63,488 nt of DNA, taken from Bacteroidota bacterium. GTDB lineage: Bacteria; Bacteroidota; Bacteroidia; Palsa-948. The notes under the pieces were generated by a model. That model worked only from the letters and a program-made list of their open reading frames with translations. It did not search any database and was not told the DNA's origin. Both the position numbers and the translations under genes were made by a program. Positions 50,691 to 58,815 of this stretch are shown piece after piece. Within the stretch, counting starts at the first letter, position 1. Each line of letters begins with the position of its first letter. The stretch lies in assembly GCA_016213435.1 (NCBI GenBank), contig JACRAL010000015.1, positions 1 to 63,488 of the forward strand, given 5' to 3'.

Positions 50691-51527
50691 TCAATATCCT
50701 TTTAGAAATATAACATTGCCCCGATAGCCATCTAGTTTTTTAATTTTTTTCATGGAAAATGGATAATCTCTTTCTTTATACGATTCGAATCCCATATTCT
50801 TAATAAACACAAAAGGTTCTTCAGGTGAATATCCCGAACTATAGGAACATTCATTGATCTCAACGATTAAAACAATTTTTGGAGATTTTTTTATGATTTC
50901 CTGAGCGCCTTTTAAGAAATTCAGCTCACCGCCTTCAATGTCAACCTTGATGCAGCTTATCTCTTGAATGTTGTTCTGTGAGCAATAGTGATTGAGTGTA
51001 TCGGTTTGAACGGTTATTTTATTTCCGGTGTTGTTTGTGTTGTTTTCGGAAGTGCGCCCGTAATTATCTTCTGCAACAATAAATAAATCCAATTCCCCTG
51101 TTCGGTTGGATAAACCAAGTTGATTTATAACAATATTTTCTGCGTGATTTAATTCGATATTCTTTTTGAAAATATCCAATGTCTTTTTTATTGGTTCAAA
51201 GGAATGAATTGAAGCTTTTGGAGCGTATTTAGAAAGATAAAGTGAGTAAAGCCCGATGTTGGCTCCGCAGTCTATCATATTTCCTCCGGATCCTTTAATC
51301 AGCTCGATCAAATGCCGTATCGTGTTGCGTTCATAAACCCCTCGGGTATAAATTTTATTCATGACAAAGTCGCTGTTGTCAATCCAAAAAGTTATTCCGT
51401 CCGGATTTGTATAGACCTCTTTAATATCTTTTGAAGGAAGAATTTTTTTAAAATATTTCTCGATCAGATATTTTTTCTTCTCAACAGGAGAGTGTCTGAG
51501 GTACCATAAAATGGATTGCGCAATCAT
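50691..51527 (-). CDS. FkbM-family methyltransferase
   Basis: A 278-aa SAM-dependent O-methyltransferase of the FkbM type. GGNMIDCGANIGLYSLYLSK (motif I, about residues 81-100), IHSFEPIKKTLDIFKKNIEL, VQTDTLNHYC and CIKVDIEGGELNFLKGA (about 196-212, Asp-x-Glu-Gly) are seen. It likely methylates a sugar of the polysaccharide. It is transcribed leftwards toward the GT2 gene, with a repeat in between. Confidence 0.85.
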   Translation of the reverse strand: MIAQSILWYLRHSPVEKKKYLIEKYFKKILPSKDIKEVYTNPDGITFWIDNSDFVMNKIYTRGVYERNTIRHLIELIKGSGGNMIDCGANIGLYSLYLSKYAPKASIHSFEPIKKTLDIFKKNIELNHAENIVINQLGLSNRTGELDLFIVAEDNYGRTSENNTNNTGNKITVQTDTLNHYCSQNNIQEISCIKVDIEGGELNFLKGAQEIIKKSPKIVLIVEINECSYSSGYSPEEPFVFIKNMGFESYKERDYPFSMKKIKKLDGYRGNVIFLKGY

Positions 51528-51629
51528 GTGTAAATTAAGGTTTGTCGGTCTTCAGAATAACAAATACATCGTAAAACATGCGAAGCACTAAAATACTATT
51601 TTTACAAAGGTAATGAAGCACTTCGTTAA

Positions 51630-53093
51630 ATGATCTCAAAAAACTTTTTAAAGTCGTCTTTTATTTATACGGTTATCGGTGCGCTGCCACTGGCTTCGAG
51701 CGTTATACTTCTGCCTTTCTATACTAACTTTCTTGAGACTCCCGATTTCGGAATTCTTGCTATTTATATCAGCTTTACATTTTTGATCCAAATCTTTGTC
51801 AATTTTGGATTTGACACTTACACCGGCATACATTTTTATGAATATAAAGACAATAAAGAAAAACTTCGTGAGTATATAGGAACTGTTGTGATTTCGCTGC
51901 TTATACTCGGAGCTTTTTTTACGGCTTTATCATTGCTTGTCGGGAAAATCTCATTCGGAATATTATTTCAGCAAAAGGAGATTAGTTTTTTTCCGTTCGG
52001 ATTCATGTCGGTGCTTACTGCTATCTGTAACAGTTTTTTTAAAACCTACACGGGTTTGCTGATCAATCAGCAGAGGCCGATGCGATTTTTCTGGGTTAAC
52101 TTGTTTAATTTTATTTTGACGATTGTTATTTCGCTTGCCGGACTGTTTCTCTATCCGCACACGCTGATTGGACCTATGTGGGGGAGGCTCTTGTCAGGTG
52201 TCGGAATATTTTTACTGGCATTTTATTTTTTCTACGCTGAGTTTGGGTTAGCATTTCAAACCAAATTGCTCCGGGGGATTTTTAACTTTTGCCTTCCGAT
52301 TTTTATTTTCTTCTTGATGTCATGGGTCTTGTCATACATTGACCGTTACATTATCAATTATTTTCTCACTACTTCAGATGTGGGTGTTTACGATTTTGCT
52401 GTTAAATGCACTTTGCTGATCGATTTTCTTTTAATGGGATTGTCAAATTCCGTTGCTCCGAAAATTTATAAGATATGGACGGATGAAAAAACAGGGTATA
52501 GCAGCACGATGGAAGTAAATAGGTATTACAATGCATTTACAGCAGTTACTGTTCTCATGATCGCATTAACAATACTGTGTATTCCCATTTTTGTTCCGAT
52601 GATCGTTTATAAGGAATCATACTACGCTGCTTTTGAGTTTGTGCCGCTGCTTTCGCTGAGTTTTGTTTTCAGAGGAGTTTACACGATGTACCTAATGCCG
52701 ATTCTCTTTTTAAAGAAGACAAAAGTTCTTCCGAAGATTTTTTTCTTTTCTGCTGTGATTCAAATTATTGTCAGCATACTTATGGTGAAGCAATGGGGAC
52801 TGATGGGAGTGGTCTGGTCAATGCTTATAACAAAGCCTATTCAAGTGCTTTTCCTTTCTTATGAAAGCAAAAAAATATTTCAGTTTACTTTCAATGAAAT
52901 GAAGCTTCTGGTGATGCCGTTAGCGTATTTGCTAATTGTGATCTTTGCAGATGTTTTCCTAAGAGAAAAAATAAATTCTATTGTGCTTCATGCGATTGAA
53001 CTTGTTTTGGCAGGAGGCATGATTTTTTTGGTCTATAGGAATGAGATAAAAACATTGTTGCAATCCCTGTTAAAGGGAAGCACTCGTTTGTGA
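51630..53093 (+). CDS. Polysaccharide flippase (Wzx/MATE-like)
   Basis: A 487-aa protein with about 12-14 transmembrane helices, of the MOP exporter family: SSFIYTVIGALPLASSVILL, then PFYTNFLETPDFGILAIYIS and IYKIWTDEKTG. It likely flips lipid-linked oligosaccharide units from the cytosolic to the periplasmic face. It lies with glycosyl- and methyltransferase genes and is divergent from FkbM. Substrate unknown. Converges on aroB after a family-A repeat. Confidence 0.87.
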   Translation: MISKNFLKSSFIYTVIGALPLASSVILLPFYTNFLETPDFGILAIYISFTFLIQIFVNFGFDTYTGIHFYEYKDNKEKLREYIGTVVISLLILGAFFTALSLLVGKISFGILFQQKEISFFPFGFMSVLTAICNSFFKTYTGLLINQQRPMRFFWVNLFNFILTIVISLAGLFLYPHTLIGPMWGRLLSGVGIFLLAFYFFYAEFGLAFQTKLLRGIFNFCLPIFIFFLMSWVLSYIDRYIINYFLTTSDVGVYDFAVKCTLLIDFLLMGLSNSVAPKIYKIWTDEKTGYSSTMEVNRYYNAFTAVTVLMIALTILCIPIFVPMIVYKESYYAAFEFVPLLSLSFVFRGVYTMYLMPILFLKKTKVLPKIFFFSAVIQIIVSILMVKQWGLMGVVWSMLITKPIQVLFLSYESKKIFQFTFNEMKLLVMPLAYLLIVIFADVFLREKINSIVLHAIELVLAGGMIFLVYRNEIKTLLQSLLKGSTRL

Positions 53094-53148
53094 TTTTGCA
53101 AGGAAGGCATCTGTCCGAATTTAGCTAGATACGCTCTAAGAAAAACAC

Positions 53149-53231
53149 GTCATTGCCAGCGATAGCGAAGCAATCTGCTTTGCTACATAATTACAGTAAG
53201 ATTGCTTCGATTCTATCTCCCTCGCAATGAC
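53149..53231. repeat. Family A palindromic element, intergenic copy
   Basis: It begins GTCATTGCCAGCGATAGCGA then AGCAATCTG and ends GTAAGATTGCTTCGATTC then CCCTCGCAATGAC, with the same ends as the copy inside aroE (18029-18101). It fills most of the gap between the convergent flippase and aroB genes, 6 bp from the aroB stop. Confidence 0.88.
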
Positions 53232-53237
53232 GATTTT

Positions 53238-54326
53238 TTATGCCAATAAAGAATTAAAAAACTTTATAGCTTCTTCAATAAGTTCTTCTGAGCATGAATT
53301 GTTTATCTCCGCTTTGCCGCTTGAACTCAAGAGGGTAAAATTAATTTCAGAATCACGGTTCTTTTTGTCTTGCTTCATCATTGCAAGAAGCGTTTGCGTT
53401 GAATGTTTTATGGGCTTTGGGTTGAAGACAGAAAGGATAAATGAATTAATCTCTTCCATTTCTTTGCTGGGTAATCCGCAGTATTTGCGCGACAGATAAG
53501 ATTCGCACATCATGCCGATAGCAATGGCTTCTCCGTGTAGAAGGTGCTTTTTGTCTTTCCTCAGAGATAACGATTCAATGGCATGGCCGATGGTATGACC
53601 GAAGTTGAGTGCTTTTCTAAGCCCGTTTTCGTAGGGATCTTTTGAAACAATTTCATTTTTAATTTGAATTGAACGGGAAATAATTTCTTCCCATACCTCA
53701 TCCCTAGCTCCTTTTTCCCAAAGGGGAAGGGAAGTGGTTGAGATTTTCTTCCAATAATTTCTATCAGCAACCAAAGCATGTTTGAGCACTTCTGCAAAAC
53801 CGGATAACAGTTGTCGTTTATCAAGAGTTTTTAGGAAAGAGGGAATGATGAATACCGCTTTAGGAAATGCAAAAGTGCCGATCTGGTTTTTATATTCATT
53901 AAAATCAACTCCTGTTTTTCCTCCTGAGGATGCATCGGTCTGGGCGAGCAGGGTAGTGGGGATATTGATGAAATCAATCCCTCTTTTAAAAGTGGAAGCG
54001 GCAAATCCCCCGATGTCTGAGATCATGCCTCCGCCAAGATTAATGAGCAAGGATCTTCTGTCAGCGTTTTGTTTTAGAAGTTCTGTCCATATTTTTACAC
54101 AGGTTTTAAAGTTCTTGTTCTTCTCTCCGCTTTTGATGGAAATGATCTTTGCTTTTTTGAGCAGAGGAATATCTTTATTGATCTTCGTTAGGCAATGTTT
54201 TTTTGTATTCTCATCAACTAGAATAAATACAGAAGAATAGTTGTCTGCAAATAAAAAGTTGTTCAGTTCGGAAACAGAATCGTTCCCGATATAGATAGGG
54301 TGTTTTTCTGTGCTTATGGTCTTCAT
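53238..54326 (-). CDS. aroB: 3-dehydroquinate synthase with repeat insertion
   Basis: A 362-aa NAD+/zinc enzyme converting DAHP to 3-dehydroquinate. SVFILVDENTKKHCL and INLGGGMISDIGGFAASTFK, RGIDFINIPTTLLAQTDASS, then GGKTGVDF, GLRKALNFGHTIGHAIE and HGEAIAIGMMCES (zinc His) are present. A segment SLPLWEKGARDEVWEE, encoded by a family-B fragment (53697-53737), lies in a loop before IISRSIQIKNEIV and is foreign to the family. It follows the DAHP synthase gene by 11 bp and is last in the aromatic operon. Confidence 0.93.
   Translation of the reverse strand: MKTISTEKHPIYIGNDSVSELNNFLFADNYSSVFILVDENTKKHCLTKINKDIPLLKKAKIISIKSGEKNKNFKTCVKIWTELLKQNADRRSLLINLGGGMISDIGGFAASTFKRGIDFINIPTTLLAQTDASSGGKTGVDFNEYKNQIGTFAFPKAVFIIPSFLKTLDKRQLLSGFAEVLKHALVADRNYWKKISTTSLPLWEKGARDEVWEEIISRSIQIKNEIVSKDPYENGLRKALNFGHTIGHAIESLSLRKDKKHLLHGEAIAIGMMCESYLSRKYCGLPSKEMEEINSFILSVFNPKPIKHSTQTLLAMMKQDKKNRDSEINFTLLSSSGKAEINNSCSEELIEEAIKFFNSLLA
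53697..53737. repeat. Family B-like fragment in frame in aroB
   Basis: CTCATCCCTAGCTCCTTTTT then CCCAAAGGGGAAGGGAAG recalls the central CCCTTTGGGGAAGG word of family B. It is read on the minus strand as LPLWEKGARDE, much like LWEGAGRD in porQ. Confidence 0.65.
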
Positions 54327-54337
54327 TCGGAATAAAT

Positions 54338-55441
54338 TTATTTTTCTTTTTCTTGAATATTTTCACCCTGCATGATTTGCTTCTGATGGTGTATCGACTC
54401 CTGATGAATGATTTCAAATAGTTTTATCATAAAACCTGAGGTGAGCTGCTTTTCCATTCCTTGTTTTGCTCTCCCTTGAACAATTTCATTCCACCGGCTG
54501 TTTTGCAGAATAGTAACTCCATTTTGTTTTTTGCAAGCTCCGATTGCGCGAGCCATTTCCATTCTGTTTGCCAGAATAGTTATTAAGTTATTATCTATCT
54601 CATCTATTTTGTCGCGAAGGTCTTCCAGTGTGCTGAGAAATTTTTTGTCTTTAGTAGACGATGTGCGGATGACAATTTCTTTCAGCAGTTGTCCGAGTTC
54701 GGCAGGAGTGACTTGCTGTTTTGCATCGCTGAGAGCAGAAGCGGGATTAAAATGAGTTTCGATCATCAGACCTTGATAATCCAGATCCATCGCAGTTTGA
54801 GAAACATTTAAGAGTAATTCTGTTTTTCCGCATATATGGCTGGGATCGCAGATCATGGGTATGTCAGGCATTCTTCGTTTCAACTCGATTGGAATTTCCC
54901 ACATCGGTTTGTTTCTGTATTGTGATTTTCCGTAAGATGAAAATCCGCGATGAACCGCTGCGAGATGAGCGATTCCTGCTTTTTGCAATCGTTCAAGCGC
55001 GCCAATCCAAAGATCCAGATCTGCGTTGATAGGATTTTTTACCATTACAGGAATATTCACTCCTTGAAGCGAATCAGCAATTTCCTGCATGCTGAACGGA
55101 TTCACCGTTGTGCGTGCGCCAATCCATAAAACATCAACGCCCGATTTCAACGCTTCAGAAACGTGCTTGACATTTGCCACTTCAACAGCAGTTAAAAGAC
55201 CTGTTTCCGCTTTAACTTTTTTCAACCATTCAAGCCCTGCGCTTCCCACGCCTTCAAAACTTCCGGGACGAGTTCTTGGTTTCCATATTCCCGCGCGGAA
55301 GATGCTTGCTTTTTTAAGCGAAGCAATTTGTTTTGCTGTGCTGAGAACCTGTTCTTCTGTTTCGGCACTGCAGGGACCGGCAATGATCAGCGGACTAGTG
55401 AGCGATAGTCCGAGGATGTTTATGTTCGTTGATGTTGCCAT
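54338..55441 (-). CDS. DAHP synthase / chorismate mutase fusion
   Basis: A 367-aa bifunctional enzyme. The N-terminal part is a DAHP synthase of the KDPG-aldolase-like class (IIAGPCSAETEEQVL near residue 18, GAGIWKPRTRPGSFEGVG-type loop, DVLWIGARTTVNPF, VMVKNPINADLDLWIGALER, PMICDPSHICGKTEL). The C-terminal 85 or so residues are an AroQ-type chorismate mutase (LEDLRDKIDEIDNNLITILA, NRMEMARAIGACKKQ). Fusion allows feedback control at the pathway start. It lies 5 bp after tyrA and 11 bp before aroB. Confidence 0.93.
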   Translation of the reverse strand: MATSTNINILGLSLTSPLIIAGPCSAETEEQVLSTAKQIASLKKASIFRAGIWKPRTRPGSFEGVGSAGLEWLKKVKAETGLLTAVEVANVKHVSEALKSGVDVLWIGARTTVNPFSMQEIADSLQGVNIPVMVKNPINADLDLWIGALERLQKAGIAHLAAVHRGFSSYGKSQYRNKPMWEIPIELKRRMPDIPMICDPSHICGKTELLLNVSQTAMDLDYQGLMIETHFNPASALSDAKQQVTPAELGQLLKEIVIRTSSTKDKKFLSTLEDLRDKIDEIDNNLITILANRMEMARAIGACKKQNGVTILQNSRWNEIVQGRAKQGMEKQLTSGFMIKLFEIIHQESIHHQKQIMQGENIQEKEK

Positions 55442-55446
55442 AATTT

Positions 55447-56343
55447 CTATTTCAATATTTTTCGGATAGCATTTGCTTTCTGAATTGCTGCGTGTATTCC
55501 TTTCGTATTTTTCTTGTCAATGTAGTTTTTGAATTTTGTCAGGTGTTTTATGTAGGTATTCAGCGCGCGGGAAACATGTTTTGAGTTTTGTTCAAAGACA
55601 GGAGTCCATGTGTCAGGCGAACTTTTGGCAAGCCGTACGGTGGATTCAAATCCTGAACCGGCAAGATTGAAGATGGCAGAAATATTCTTCTCCATCTCCA
55701 GAACGGTTGCTGCAAGGGAAAAAGAAGAAAGGTGCGAGAGGTGCGAAACGTAGGCCACATGCATATCGTGCTCCTCTGCTTTCATGAAAACAAGTTTCAT
55801 GTTCAGGGCTTCATAGAGCTGCGAAACTCTTTCTACCACCCACAAGGCGCTGTCGTCTACACAAAGAATGGCGATCTTGTTATCAAATAAAAGTTGCATC
55901 GCAGAAGAAGGCGAGGAGTTTTCTGTTCCGGCAATTGGATGAGTTCCCACAAACTGCTTTCTCTTAGGATGTTTCTTTATTGTTTTGCAAATATCCTGTT
56001 TGGTTGAACCGATGTCCATTACCACCGTGTTCTCTCCAATTGCATCAAGAATTCCGGGCAGGAGTTTTACTATTGCGTTAACGGGTATTGCAAGGATGAT
56101 CATATCTGAGTTTAAAGCACCTCCTAAAGCAACCTGCGGTTGTCCATTGAGGTATTCACCCTTCCCTTTGGGAAGGGCTGAGGATGGGCTTTGTATTTCA
56201 TCTGCAATTCCGCGTGCAAGTGCTTCTTTGCAATGTTCAGGATTAATATCAACACCAATTATATGCGAGCAGAATCCTCTTGCTTTAAGGTCAAGCGCCA
56301 TGGAACTGCCCATGAGTCCGAGTCCGATCACTGTTATTCGCAT
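55447..56343 (-). CDS. tyrA: Prephenate dehydrogenase with repeat insertion
   Basis: A 298-aa NAD-dependent dehydrogenase making 4-hydroxyphenylpyruvate for tyrosine. The Rossmann start is RITVIGLGLMGSSMALDLKA, then IIGVDINPEHCKEALARGIA, MDIGSTKQDICKTIKKHP and VGTHPIAGTENSSPSSA (active site His). Between DEIQS and DMIILAIPV lies PSSALPKGKGEYLNGQPQVA then LGGALN, encoded by a family-B fragment (56129-56190), as a loop insertion. It is likely first of the aromatic operon, with a -7 box at 56370-56377. Confidence 0.92.
   Translation of the reverse strand: MRITVIGLGLMGSSMALDLKARGFCSHIIGVDINPEHCKEALARGIADEIQSPSSALPKGKGEYLNGQPQVALGGALNSDMIILAIPVNAIVKLLPGILDAIGENTVVMDIGSTKQDICKTIKKHPKRKQFVGTHPIAGTENSSPSSAMQLLFDNKIAILCVDDSALWVVERVSQLYEALNMKLVFMKAEEHDMHVAYVSHLSHLSSFSLAATVLEMEKNISAIFNLAGSGFESTVRLAKSSPDTWTPVFEQNSKHVSRALNTYIKHLTKFKNYIDKKNTKGIHAAIQKANAIRKILK
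56129..56190. repeat. Family B element inserted in frame in tyrA
   Basis: GCAACCTGCGGTTGTCC is the CCTACGGTTGTCC word of the family-B copy at 37805-37905, and ACCCTTCCCTTTGGGAAGGG followed by CTGAGGATGGGC is its outer end. About 62 bp, in frame in the NAD-binding domain, just before DMIILAIPV. Confidence 0.8.
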
Positions 56344-56369
56344 AGCATACTCTCTTTTCTATTGCATTG

Positions 56370-56377
56370 CAAATCTA
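56370..56377 (-). promoter_or_regulatory. -7 box TAGATTTG for the tyrA-aroF-aroB operon
   Basis: A perfect TAnnTTTG box on the minus strand, 26 nt before the tyrA ATG at 56343. No convincing -33 TTTG. Confidence 0.45.
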
Positions 56378-56423
56378 CCTATTCATAATTATTCCTTTAA
56401 GCTTTAGTGAAAAAAATATTTCT

Positions 56424-56466
56424 GTGAGATTGCTTCTCCCGATAGCTATGGGGATCACTCGCAATT
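56424..56466. repeat. Partial family A / TCCCGATAGC palindrome hybrid
   Basis: GTGAGATTGCTTC and CACTCGCAATTA bracket TCCCGATAGCTATGGGGA. The outer words are the inner and end parts of family A, and the core is near the palindrome at 36556-36573. It lies in the tyrA-DUF4258 gap, so two repeat families may have been combined. Confidence 0.65.
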
Positions 56467-56492
56467 ATGGCACATTATCCTGCAGGAGAATT

Positions 56493-56900
56493 CTATCTGC
56501 ACTCGCAGGTATCTTGTTTCAATCCAAGATCAATTGCAGTAACTACTTTTGTAGTCAGAGTATCGCAGGAAGCAAATACTATTCTCACATTTTCTTTAGC
56601 GGAAGTGGTTCCATCAAAAGCATAAGAAGGGCAGGGACTGTCGTGCGGATGGCTTTCGCTGAAGTTCACGTTTCCATTTTTTAAAATATCCCTTACTTCT
56701 TCTTCACTGATGGCTCTGCATTTCATTCTGCATTGAGCATGTTCGGTGAAAACAAGATTTCCTTTCATTAATTGCTCTTTCACTCTGTTTTCCGGCAGCC
56801 AGTATCCTCGGTTTCTTCCCCTGATAAGAACAAAGTAAACCATCACGCATCCGATCAGGAATCCGTAGAGGTATAATTGTATGCGCTTGGGAGTTGTCAT
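56493..56900 (-). CDS. DUF4258 protein
   Basis: A 135-aa protein with one N-terminal membrane helix (YLYGFLIGCVMVYFVLI) and a DUF4258 domain: VFTEHAQCRMKCRAISEEEV, KNGNVNFSESHPHDSPCPSY, VRIVFASCDTLTTKVVTAID. DUF4258 is a small domain of unknown function with relatives among toxin-type RelE-like folds. Here it is membrane-tethered. Several Cys residues (CRMKCR, PCPS, ASCD, DTCECR) may bind metal or form disulfides. It lies between alanine dehydrogenase and tyrA. Confidence 0.8.
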   Translation of the reverse strand: MTTPKRIQLYLYGFLIGCVMVYFVLIRGRNRGYWLPENRVKEQLMKGNLVFTEHAQCRMKCRAISEEEVRDILKNGNVNFSESHPHDSPCPSYAFDGTTSAKENVRIVFASCDTLTTKVVTAIDLGLKQDTCECR

Positions 56901-56919
56901 AAGCGCGATGCTAATACAC

Positions 56920-57000
56920 TAATGACATGCGAATAACTAATGGATTCGTGCAATTCATTCGCATAGGAGTACCTATTTGCATCATTCGTACAACACTTGC
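56920..57000. repeat. Family D-like ATTCG repeats between DUF4258 and alanine dehydrogenase
   Basis: GCTAATACACTAATGACATG and GCGAATAACTAATGGATTCG run into AATTCATTCGCATAGG and TTTGCATCATTCGTACAACA. Complementary words GCGAAT/ATTCGC can pair. They resemble the elements at 4091 and 10768, but the symmetry is weaker here. Confidence 0.5.
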
Positions 57001-57018
57001 ATATTGGTATCGGGTTCA

Positions 57019-58236
57019 TCAAAAAGCAGCAAGCAATAAATTAATATCCTTAGCCGGAATATTAAAAAGTTCGCCAAGGTATTTATTGGTAAGCATTCCG
57101 TTGTAGATGTAAATGCCTTTGCGGAAACCTGCATCCTGTTTAAGCATGCGGTCAACACTTCCAAAATCTGCTATGCGCATGATCAATGGACCGAAGACAG
57201 TGCTGAATGCATATGAAGCGGTGCGCGAAACGCGTGAGGGAATATTCGGAACGCAGTAATGAATCACTCCATGTTTTCTAAAGATCGGCTGAGCATGATT
57301 GGTTACCTGAGATGTTTCAAAGCATCCGCCTTCGTCAATGCTCACATCAACTATCACGGAGCCGTCTTTCATATCCTTTACCATTTCTTCCGAAACTACG
57401 CAGGGTGTGCGTCCTTTGGTGGCGCGGATAGCTCCGATCACCACATCGGCTGTCTTCAAATGTTTTTGTAAAACTCTCGGCTGAATGACGGAAGTAAAGA
57501 CACGTCTGCCAAGCGCGGTTTGTATTCTTCTTAACTTGTAAAGCGAGTTGTCGAAAATTTTTACTGTGGCGCCTAATCCGATCGCTGCGCGTGCAGCAAA
57601 TTCGCCCACCGTTCCTGCACCAAGAATTACCACTTCGGTAGGAGATATCCCTGAAATTCCTCCGAGAATCAAACCCGGACCATTGTTCACATTGCTCAGG
57701 TATTCCGCAGCGATAAGAATGGAAGCGCTTCCTGCAATTTCTCCCATCGCGCGAATGACGGGATAAATTCCTTCTTTATCCTGCACCCAGCCGTAAGCGA
57801 TCGCAGTAACCCGTTTGTTCATTAATGATCTCATGTAAGAATCCGACTGCGTGGAGAGCTGAAGCGTGGAAAGCAATATTTGCTTGGGGCGAATCAGCTC
57901 AATTTCTTTTTCAGAAGGCGGAGCTACTTTCAGAATGATATCGGCTTTGTAAACTTCTTCGGGGGAATGGGCAATATCTGCGCCTGCTTCGCTGTATTCG
58001 TTATCCTGGAAGTTGGACATTTTTCCTGCATTGGTTTCAATCACCACGCGGTGACCGTTGTTTACCAGAACGGAAACTGCATCGGGCACCAGTGCAACGC
58101 GATTCTCTTGAAAAGAAGTTTCCTTAGGAATGCCGATATATAAATTATGTTTCCGGGTTGCTACTTCCAGCATTTCTTCCTGCGGAAGCAGAATGCTGAT
58201 GGGAATGTTTTTTGAGGAATGCTCTCTTTGTTTCAT
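57019..58236 (-). CDS. ald: Alanine dehydrogenase
   Basis: A roughly 405-aa NAD-dependent alanine dehydrogenase/pyridine nucleotide transhydrogenase-type enzyme. LYIGIPKETSFQENRVALVP is the N-terminal signature (Arg, Lys for pyruvate), AYGWVQDKEGIYPVIRAMGE, VVILGAGTVGEFAARAAIGL (NAD site) and VDVSIDEGGCFETS follow. The frame runs to 58308 and would overlap tsaE, but the segment before MKQREHSSKN (58236) is not conserved, so that ATG is preferred. It sits next to tsaE, an order often seen in Bacteroidota. Confidence 0.9.
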   Translation of the reverse strand: MKQREHSSKNIPISILLPQEEMLEVATRKHNLYIGIPKETSFQENRVALVPDAVSVLVNNGHRVVIETNAGKMSNFQDNEYSEAGADIAHSPEEVYKADIILKVAPPSEKEIELIRPKQILLSTLQLSTQSDSYMRSLMNKRVTAIAYGWVQDKEGIYPVIRAMGEIAGSASILIAAEYLSNVNNGPGLILGGISGISPTEVVILGAGTVGEFAARAAIGLGATVKIFDNSLYKLRRIQTALGRRVFTSVIQPRVLQKHLKTADVVIGAIRATKGRTPCVVSEEMVKDMKDGSVIVDVSIDEGGCFETSQVTNHAQPIFRKHGVIHYCVPNIPSRVSRTASYAFSTVFGPLIMRIADFGSVDRMLKQDAGFRKGIYIYNGMLTNKYLGELFNIPAKDINLLLAAF

Positions 58237-58279
58237 ATAAAGCGATGTTGGAAAGACAAACGAATTTACGAAAGTTTTT

Positions 58280-58774
58280 TCAGGAAAGAGAAATAATTCT
58301 TTCATCATTCTTAACTTCTATCTGCACACGTACATAATCTTCGGGAAGAAGACGTTCGATCTTCTCAGGCCATTCAATGAAACAGTAATTACCGCTGAAG
58401 AGGTAATCTTCATAACCGATGTCGTATATCTCTGATTCGGATTTGAGGCGATAGAGGTCGAAGTGATAAATGGTGTCGCCCCCCGCCCTAAAGGGTGCTG
58501 TTTGTTCTCTGCCAAGAGAGCTATTTCCTTTGCCTTCTTTTAGGGTCGGGGCGGCTGTTTTGTATTCATTCACCAGCGAAAACGTAGGACTGCTCCCCGC
58601 ATCCTTTACCCCAAGCTGTTTGCATATCTCTTTGATGAGCGTGGTTTTGCCTGCGCCAAGTTCTCCATAGAAACAAAATATCTTTTTATCACCGGCAAAA
58701 GACAGGATTTGTTTTGCAGCAGCAGGGAGTTCGGAAAGGGATTTTAGGGAAAGGGGGTTCATTTCTGTCGTCAT
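58280..58774 (-). CDS. tsaE: tRNA threonylcarbamoyladenosine biosynthesis ATPase TsaE with insertion
   Basis: A 164-aa ATPase that helps TsaB-TsaD make t6A37 in tRNA. The Walker A motif FCFYGELGAGKTTLIKEICK (about residues 34-53), SSPTFSLVNEYKT and IYHFDLYRLKSESEIYDIGY then EDYLF, and FIEWPEKIERLLPEDYV are seen. AAPTLKEGKGNSSLGREQTA then PFRAGGD is encoded by a family-C repeat (58475-58555) between NEYKT and TIYHFD, in frame and about 27 residues, in an otherwise small conserved protein. Confidence 0.93.
   Translation of the reverse strand: MTTEMNPLSLKSLSELPAAAKQILSFAGDKKIFCFYGELGAGKTTLIKEICKQLGVKDAGSSPTFSLVNEYKTAAPTLKEGKGNSSLGREQTAPFRAGGDTIYHFDLYRLKSESEIYDIGYEDYLFSGNYCFIEWPEKIERLLPEDYVRVQIEVKNDERIISLS
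58475..58555. repeat. Family C element inserted in frame in tsaE
   Basis: It begins TCGCCCCCCGCCCTAAAGGG and ends CTTTTAGGGTCGGGGCGGC. The ends are near reverse complements. About 81 bp, 27 codons. The same CCGCCCCTAAAG and CCCTAAAGGG words occur in the copy at the DedA-aroE junction (18378-18433). Confidence 0.85.
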
Positions 58775-58815
58775 TTGATATTGTCTGACTGTGCAAATAC
58801 GGTGTTTCTGCTGAT

